Origin: an uncultured Clostridia bacterium
GTDB lineage: Bacteria; Bacillota; Clostridia; Christensenellales; Borkfalkiaceae
NCBI GenBank assembly: GCA_947629725.1
Contig: CANREU010000054.1
Span: 1 to 9,261, forward strand
Direction: 5' to 3'
Length of the DNA stretch: 9,261 nt
Shown here: positions 5,559 to 9,261 of the stretch, piece by piece
Position numbering within the stretch: the stretch's first letter is position 1
Layout: each line of letters begins with the position of its first letter
Notes under the pieces: model-generated
Seen by the model: the letters and a program-made list of their open reading frames with translations, nothing else
Databases searched by the model: none
Told to the model about the DNA's origin: nothing
Translations under genes and position numbers: made by a program

Positions 5559-7002
5559 ATCCGATGCTCCTTAAAAATTTTGCCGTATCGGCGTGCGTTG
5601 CAAAGACCGCCGTGTTGCCGAGGATGCGCTCGCAGACGCTCCCGAGCTCCCGCGCGATCGCCTCGCGCGCCGCCGCTTCCGTAAATTTGTTGCCGCCCCC
5701 CATCTCCTCGAAGATCATGCGGTACGCCTCCATCCCCTCGGGGAGGGACGCCCCCGCGACCATCGCCTTTTTGAGGGCGCCGAGCTCCGAAACGAGCCGC
5801 CCCGGCAGGATGAAGAGCCCCTGCGCCTCGATGAGCCCGATCGACTCCTTTTTGATGACGTGAAACTCGGGGTGGGCGTGGTAGACCCCGTCCGGGAACT
5901 CCTCCGAGGTCGAATTGCTGCGCAAAATGAGGGTGAGACTATACCCATCCGCCGTCTTGCGGACGGTGGGACTCACCGCATTGTGGGCGCCGTCCGCATC
6001 GAAGGGGATGATGTAACGCGCCCTGTCTTCATACTTTTCCCATGCGCGGGCGATACGGTCGGCACAGTTCGCGATCTCCTCACGGGAGCGGGAGACAAGG
6101 CGGACCGCCGTACCCTTCCAATCGAGGATCTCCACCGAGACGGCGGGATATGCCGCGCCGTGCATGGCGACCGCCGTCCCCGCGCGGAAGATGGGAAGGA
6201 TCTCCCCCCCGCCCTGAAAATGGTCGTGCGCGAGCACGCTTCCGCCGATCCGCGGGAGGGGTGCGTTGCAGCCGATGAACCAGTGCGGGAAGAGATCGAC
6301 AAAGTCCATGAGTTTGCAATAGGTGCTGCGGTCGACCTTCATGGGGGTGTGGCGGCAGTTAACCGCGATGCCGTGCTGGTAGAAATAGCCGTAGGGCGAG
6401 AACTGCCAGAACCAATCCTCCCCGCCGAGCTTGAGGGAGACGGTGCGGAGGGTGCGCTTCGCCCTCCCGAAAAAGCCCTCGTTCTCGCGGCAGATGGTGC
6501 AGGCGGGGTACCCCCCCTTCACCGAATTGCCCGAAGCGGCCTTCTTGGGGTCGCGGAATTCGGGCTTGGAGAGATTGATGGTGACGATGAGCCCGTTCTC
6601 CGCCGTGAAGCGGGGGTTCTTATCGAGCGCCTCCTTCTTCACGTAGTCGGAGGAGACCGCGTAGTCGTAGAGCCACTCCGCGGCGCGCGCCGAAGAGGTC
6701 GACATGCGGGAATAGAAGATCTCCTCCACCTCTTTGGGAGAGAGCGCGAGGGCGCCCATCACGGCGTCCTTCTTGTTTTCCGCCTCCTCAAGCGGGAAGA
6801 GCCCCGCCTCCACGCCCCCCTTCACGAGCTCCTCGAGGAGGACGGAGAGCTTTTCGCCCTCGTAGACGCCGCACTCCTGATAGGACTGCATGCCGATGAG
6901 GTCAAGGACGGTGTTCCTTACGAAGTTGACGTTGCGCGCGTCCAATCCGAGGCGCACGCGCGCGTAACCGATGAGTTTTCCGACTGTACGATCGAGTTCC
7001 AT
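5533..7002 (-). CDS. galT: UDP-glucose--hexose-1-phosphate uridylyltransferase, class II (Firmicutes type)
   Basis: Transfers UMP between UDP-glucose and galactose-1-phosphate, giving UDP-galactose and glucose-1-phosphate. Its 489 residues match the long class II GalT found in Bacillus, Lactobacillus and Clostridia, not the ~350-residue class I enzyme. The nucleophilic histidine region reads LAHDHFQGG (257-265). A CTIC pair lies at 168-171 in the YPACTICRENEGF segment. Other conserved stretches are FSPYGYFYQHGIAV, NCRHTPMKV, HWFIGCNAPLPRIGGS and VYHAHPEFHVIKKESIGLIEAQGLFILPGRL. The ATG is at 7000-7002, with AGGTG just upstream. It is the first gene of the galT-galK operon, preceded by a ~170-nt leader and a strong promoter, and divergent from the AraC-type gene. 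galE is absent from the window. Confidence 0.96.
   Translation of the reverse strand: MELDRTVGKLIGYARVRLGLDARNVNFVRNTVLDLIGMQSYQECGVYEGEKLSVLLEELVKGGVEAGLFPLEEAENKKDAVMGALALSPKEVEEIFYSRMSTSSARAAEWLYDYAVSSDYVKKEALDKNPRFTAENGLIVTINLSKPEFRDPKKAASGNSVKGGYPACTICRENEGFFGRAKRTLRTVSLKLGGEDWFWQFSPYGYFYQHGIAVNCRHTPMKVDRSTYCKLMDFVDLFPHWFIGCNAPLPRIGGSVLAHDHFQGGGEILPIFRAGTAVAMHGAAYPAVSVEILDWKGTAVRLVSRSREEIANCADRIARAWEKYEDRARYIIPFDADGAHNAVSPTVRKTADGYSLTLILRSNSTSEEFPDGVYHAHPEFHVIKKESIGLIEAQGLFILPGRLVSELGALKKAMVAGASLPEGMEAYRMIFEEMGGGNKFTEAAAREAIARELGSVCERILGNTAVFATHADTAKFLRSIGFEDGKVSL
5567..5572 (-). promoter_or_regulatory. galK ribosome binding site inside galT
   Basis: AAGGAG on the minus strand lies within the galT coding end. 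The 8-nt spacing to TTG (5556-5558), against 14 nt to ATG (5550-5552), decides the preferred start. The overlap suggests coupled translation of galT and galK. Confidence 0.7.
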
Positions 7003-7107
7003 ATTTCACCTGTGCCCTTTTTTGTTGCCGCCGTAAAATGAAATTCGAACAGGGAGACGATCAGAACCGCCTCCCTGCCCGAATCTATGGGGGAAAATGA
7101 GGAAGAG

Positions 7108-7140
7108 CTATTTTATATTCAGCAATGTAACCGCGTGCAT
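7108..7140 (-). CDS. Possible 10-residue leader ORF upstream of galT
   Basis: ATG (7138-7140) to TAG (7108-7110) encodes MHAVTLLNIK inside the galT leader. An AAGGAG lies at 7153-7158, but with a long 12-nt spacing. Downstream in the leader, CAGGGAG (7050-7056) can pair with CTCCCTG (7071-7077). Both could be chance in a 170-nt leader, and no amino-acid run hints at attenuation. Confidence 0.2.
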   Translation of the reverse strand: MHAVTLLNIK

Positions 7141-7176
7141 ACCTCAGCCGCGCTCCTTACTTTTGCTTACGCCCCT

Positions 7177-7206
7177 ATTATAACAGGCCGGGCGCGCGGA
7201 AATCAA
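7177..7206 (-). promoter_or_regulatory. galTK promoter (extended -10)
   Basis: On the minus strand there is TTGATT (7201-7206), an 18-nt spacer, then TATAAT (7177-7182) preceded by TGT, forming an extended -10 (TGN-TATAAT). The start is expected near 7170, leaving a ~168-nt leader before galT. The two promoters are back to back, with the repeat-bearing segment 7207-7249 between them. Confidence 0.7.
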
Positions 7207-7219
7207 GCAAGGTTTTGTT

Positions 7220-7260
7220 CTGTTTTGGACATTTATTGACATGATTTGATTGACAAACAT
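7220..7260. promoter_or_regulatory. Candidate regulator site between the divergent promoters
   Basis: An AT-rich stretch carries ATTGACA at 7235-7241 and again at 7249-7255, with start points 14 nt apart, plus a related GGACAT at 7227-7232. The second copy is the -35 box of the araC-type gene, so a protein bound here would affect that promoter. AraC-family regulators often bind direct repeats. Assignment to this regulator is inference. Confidence 0.35.
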
Positions 7261-7278
7261 ACTTTTTTAGTTTATAAT
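7250..7278 (+). promoter_or_regulatory. Consensus promoter of the AraC-type regulator
   Basis: A perfect TTGACA (7250-7255), 17-nt spacer and perfect TATAAT (7273-7278). RNA would start near 7285, leaving about 37 nt of leader containing a GGAGGG ribosome binding site (7312-7317) close to the ATG at 7322. Confidence 0.85.
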
Positions 7279-7321
7279 GAAATAAACAAAGCCGAAGGAT
7301 GAGACGGCGGCGGAGGGCGTT

Positions 7322-8206
7322 ATGATCGCGAAACGGGAAGTCTGGAAATATTCCCCCGAGACGAGGGTGTGGGTCGGCAAATACCGCAATTCCAACAATC
7401 TCTTGCATTGGCATTACGACTGCGAGCTCCTCTACGTGGAGCGCGGGAGCATCGACGTCTTCTGCGAACGGAAGAAGCACTCCCTCGTGAAGGGGCAGGC
7501 GCTCTACGTCGACAGCGAGCAGATCCACTACATGCACGCGAGAGAAAAAGACACCGTGCTCATCGTCGTCATCTTCGACTACAACATCATCCGCTCCTTC
7601 CTCGGCGGGAAGCGGCTCGCCCGCCCCGTACTCGAAAATTCCTACCCCATTCCCGCATTTTACACAAAATTGCGGGAACTTCTCATCTCGAAACCGCCCT
7701 ACTACGGCACGGAGGCGGCCCTCCTTGTGGCGGGCTTCATGCTCGATATTTTCCGCCGCGAGACCCTGCGCGAGAGCGCGGAGAGCGACCGCACGGAGCA
7801 GTCCTTCCGCAGGCTTCTCGCCGAGATCAACGAAAAATATGAGTACTTTTCCTTCTCCGACGCGGCGAAGTTCATGGGCATGAGCGACGGCTATTTTTCC
7901 CGTTTCTTCCACGCGAGTGCGGGCGTGACCTTCTCACGGCACTTGAATTTTGTGCGCACCTCCGCCGCCGTGGAGCTCCTGCACGCGGACGACCCGCCCT
8001 CCATCACGGAGATCGCCTCCCGCTGCGGGTTCGGCACCATCCGCAATTTCAACCGCATTTTTAAGGAACTTACGGGCTACGCGCCCGGGAAACTCCCGAA
8101 AAATTTTGTGCTCGACGAGAAGTTTTTCTACCCGAGCGCCGAGACCTTCAACCCCACCGTTTACGACTGCGAACTCATTGAATCGGGGGAAGCGCCCGCG
8201 GAATGA
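7322..8206 (+). CDS. AraC-family transcriptional regulator, likely of the galTK operon
   Basis: 294-residue cytoplasmic DNA-binding protein. The N-terminal part (about 25-90) is a cupin-type sugar-sensing domain with LHWHYDCELLYVERG, KGQALYVDSEQIHYMHA and a following hydrophobic strand. The C-terminal part (about 165-260) holds two helix-turn-helices. The first is around SFSDAAKFMGMSDGYFSRFF (178-197). The second is around SITEIASRCGFGTIRNFNRIF (227-247), followed by TGYAPGKL. A tail of about 35 residues (260-294) extends beyond the usual end of the domain and has no motif I recognise. It is divergent from galT-galK and is the best candidate for their regulator, probably as a galactose- or galactoside-responsive activator. 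The ligand is inferred from context only. Confidence 0.9.
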   Translation: MIAKREVWKYSPETRVWVGKYRNSNNLLHWHYDCELLYVERGSIDVFCERKKHSLVKGQALYVDSEQIHYMHAREKDTVLIVVIFDYNIIRSFLGGKRLARPVLENSYPIPAFYTKLRELLISKPPYYGTEAALLVAGFMLDIFRRETLRESAESDRTEQSFRRLLAEINEKYEYFSFSDAAKFMGMSDGYFSRFFHASAGVTFSRHLNFVRTSAAVELLHADDPPSITEIASRCGFGTIRNFNRIFKELTGYAPGKLPKNFVLDEKFFYPSAETFNPTVYDCELIESGEAPAE

Positions 8207-8219
8207 TGCGGGCGCTTTT
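8191..8219 (+). terminator. Intrinsic terminator overlapping the regulator's stop codon
   Basis: A 9-bp perfect stem, AGCGCCCGC (8191-8199) with GCGGGCGCT (8208-8216), and an 8-nt loop are followed by TTTC. The TGA stop (8204-8206) is inside the loop, so the last codons of the gene form the 5' arm. Confidence 0.85.
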
Positions 8220-8274
8220 CTGCTGCCACCCCCACGCCATGACCGCTATCGAAGGGCGGCACGATGTATCACAG

Positions 8275-8342
8275 CGTCATGTTGAGCGCAGTCGAAACAT
8301 GACCTTGTTATATGGATACCCTTCGACAAGCCCAGGGTGACG
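8275..8342. repeat. Palindromic intergenic element with CGTCA/TGACG ends
   Basis: The outer ends are CGTCA (8275-8279) and TGACG (8338-8342). An inner hairpin is formed by GTCATGTT (8276-8283) with AACATGAC (8296-8303). The two halves, GTCATGTTGAGCGCAGTCGA and, inverted, GTCACCCTGGGCTTGTCGA, are related to each other. It shares terminal sequence with the element at 1942-2044. I recall similar GTCAxxCTGAGC...GTCGA repeats in many bacterial genomes. Confidence 0.7.
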
Positions 8343-8389
8343 TATTATAGCGGGGCAGGAAAACAAGGTCGCAGAAAGTCATAGGCGAA

Positions 8390-8428
8390 CCCTCACCCCT
8401 ACCCCTCCCCCTCACGTAGGGGGAGGGC
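8390..8428 (+). repeat. 39-bp hairpin repeat, copy at right
   Basis: It differs from 1782-1820 at one base (A for G at the 12th position). The 10-bp stem 8403-8412 with 8418-8427 around CACGT is unchanged. It lies in the spacer between the regulator and the surface-protein gene, in the same orientation as the other copies. Confidence 0.9.
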
Positions 8429-8464
8429 ACGCTCGAGATATGCGGGGACGAAAGTCGAGGGCAA

Positions 8465-8498
8465 CCCGCACCCCTACCCCTCGCCCCCAAAGGAGGGC
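8465..8498 (+). repeat. Degenerate tandem copy of the 39-bp hairpin repeat
   Basis: CCCGCACCCCTACCCCTCGC followed by CCCCAAAGGAGGGC repeats the lead of 8390-8428 about 75 bp downstream. The stem here is shortened and imperfect, so it looks like a decaying copy. Confidence 0.6.
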
Positions 8499-8512
8499 AA
8501 GGGAAGGACGGC

Positions 8513-8550
8513 AAACAAAATGTGCCCCGAGGCGATCGCCTCGGGGCACA
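8513..8550 (-). terminator. Intrinsic terminator of the surface-protein gene
   Basis: A 30-bp perfect palindrome (8521-8550), TGTGCCCCGAGGC-GATC-GCCTCGGGGCACA, is followed leftward by TTTTGTTT (8513-8520 read on the minus strand). It lies 15 bp after the TGA of the minus-strand gene. The rightward side lacks a clean T-tract. Confidence 0.9.
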
Positions 8551-8565
8551 TGCTGTCTTTCCTAA

Positions 8566-9261
8566 TCAATAGGTGTGTGCTGCAACAGTCGTATTCTCGA
8601 ACACATACGAACCATAGGTGTAGGTGACGACGATCTCAACGTAACCGTGCGACTTCTTCCCGCTCTCGCTCCAAGAGCCGAGCGTGAAGGAGGAGCTCGC
8701 CGAAGCCGTCAAGTTGTCGAAGTGCGCCGTACCGTTCGCCGACTGCCTGTCGGAAGGAGCGGACGAATTGTTCGCCGAGAAGTAGAAGTCCGTCTTGGTG
8801 GTCATTTCCTTCGCCATCGCACCCACGAGCTCGCCGCCCGTGAAGGACGCGTCGAAGGTGAAATTGTAGTTTTGGATCGTGCCGACTTTGAACGACCTGC
8901 TCGTGTTGACGGTCGCGGAGAGTTCCTTCGCCCACAATGCCTCGACGGTGATCTCGGAGGCTTCGGAGGCGTTGAGGACGGTGACATGCTCCCAGCCGCT
9001 CTCGCCGCTCACAAACCAGCCGAGGAAGACGTAGCCTTCTGCCGCGGGCGCGAGAAGTTCGTAGTCGGTGGCGGTGAACGCCGTCGTGTAGCTCCAGAAG
9101 CCGCCGCTCTCCGTGACGTCGCACCCCGCGAGGGTGTAGGCGATCTCGCTCTTATAAGTGACGTGTGCGGGATAGGTCGCCGTGAATTTCGCGCCCTCAC
9201 CCGTGATCTCGGGCTCGCCCTGCCATGCGCCGACCCTGCCGTCGTCGGACACAGGCGCCGC
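8566..9261 (-). CDS. C-terminal part of a repeat-type secreted or surface protein (partial at right edge)
   Basis: The frame is open from the right edge to TGA at 8566-8568, showing the last 231 residues; the start and signal peptide are outside the window. It is rich in Thr, Ser, Ala and aromatic residues and poor in Lys. A stretch with ATDYELLAPAAEGYVFLGWF, then VTVL and ITVEALWA, fits the InlB B-repeat / Listeria-Bacteroides repeat pattern (GYxFxGWxxxx...ITxxAxW), preceded by a related beta-rich segment (FTATYPAHVTYKSEIAYTL). The final ~115 residues look like a separate beta-sandwich-type domain that I do not recognise. No LPXTG motif, hydrophobic tail or cell-wall-binding repeat is visible at the C-terminus, so anchoring, if any, lies elsewhere. 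Transcription ends at the strong palindrome at 8521-8550. Function is unknown; extracellular location is inferred from the repeat family. Confidence 0.7.
   Translation of the reverse strand, partial: AAPVSDDGRVGAWQGEPEITGEGAKFTATYPAHVTYKSEIAYTLAGCDVTESGGFWSYTTAFTATDYELLAPAAEGYVFLGWFVSGESGWEHVTVLNASEASEITVEALWAKELSATVNTSRSFKVGTIQNYNFTFDASFTGGELVGAMAKEMTTKTDFYFSANNSSAPSDRQSANGTAHFDNLTASASSSFTLGSWSESGKKSHGYVEIVVTYTYGSYVFENTTVAAHTY

Noticed and set aside
4419..5684. Open frame of 421 codons on the plus strand opposite galK
   Set aside because: Shadow of a GC-rich gene: its product is low-complexity (Asp, Gly, Val, Arg), has no recognisable motif, and galK on the other strand has every family motif.
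5593..7041. Open frame of 482 codons on the plus strand opposite galT
   Set aside because: Same cause: third-position G/C bias of galT removes stops on the opposite strand. There is no SD and no motif, while the minus-strand protein is clearly GalT.

Overview
The window is about 9.3 kb of high-GC DNA with short spacers, strong SD-type ribosome binding sites and consensus sigma-A-like promoters. It encodes a YunB sporulation protein, a Clostridium-type MurG and a Firmicutes-type (class II) GalT. Together these point to an endospore-forming member of the Bacillota, probably a GC-rich Clostridia lineage. The organism is inferred from gene families only; there is no rRNA or tRNA in the window to confirm it.

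Layout. Positions 1-786 (minus) hold the N-terminal half of glycerol kinase (glpK), running off the left edge. It is divergent from an Lgt-family membrane protein (914-1702, plus) across a 127-bp spacer with two back-to-back promoters. A 540-bp spacer (1703-2244) follows, packed with palindromic and tandem repeats. Then come murG (2245-3273, plus) and yunB (3251-3931, minus), which converge and overlap by 23 bp. A second repeat-rich spacer (3932-4433) ends in a terminator. Next is a galactose operon read leftward, galT (7002-5533) then galK (5558-4434), with overlapping ends. It diverges from an AraC-family regulator (7322-8206, plus), with strong promoters facing away from each other. A third repeat-bearing spacer (8207-8565) is followed by the C-terminal end of a Thr/Ser-rich repeat-type surface or secreted protein (8566-9261, minus), open at the right edge.

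How the genes work together. GalK phosphorylates galactose and GalT exchanges Gal-1-P with UDP-glucose; the epimerase galE is not in the window. The divergent AraC-type gene is the obvious candidate regulator. GlpK, Lgt-like, MurG and YunB are unrelated single genes of glycerol use, membrane, peptidoglycan and spore biology.

I see no phage, IS, CRISPR or defence module. The least explained material is in the spacers: at least three families of interspersed hairpin elements, in which stem structure is kept while stem sequence changes, plus an Lgt paralogue lacking canonical active-site residues.
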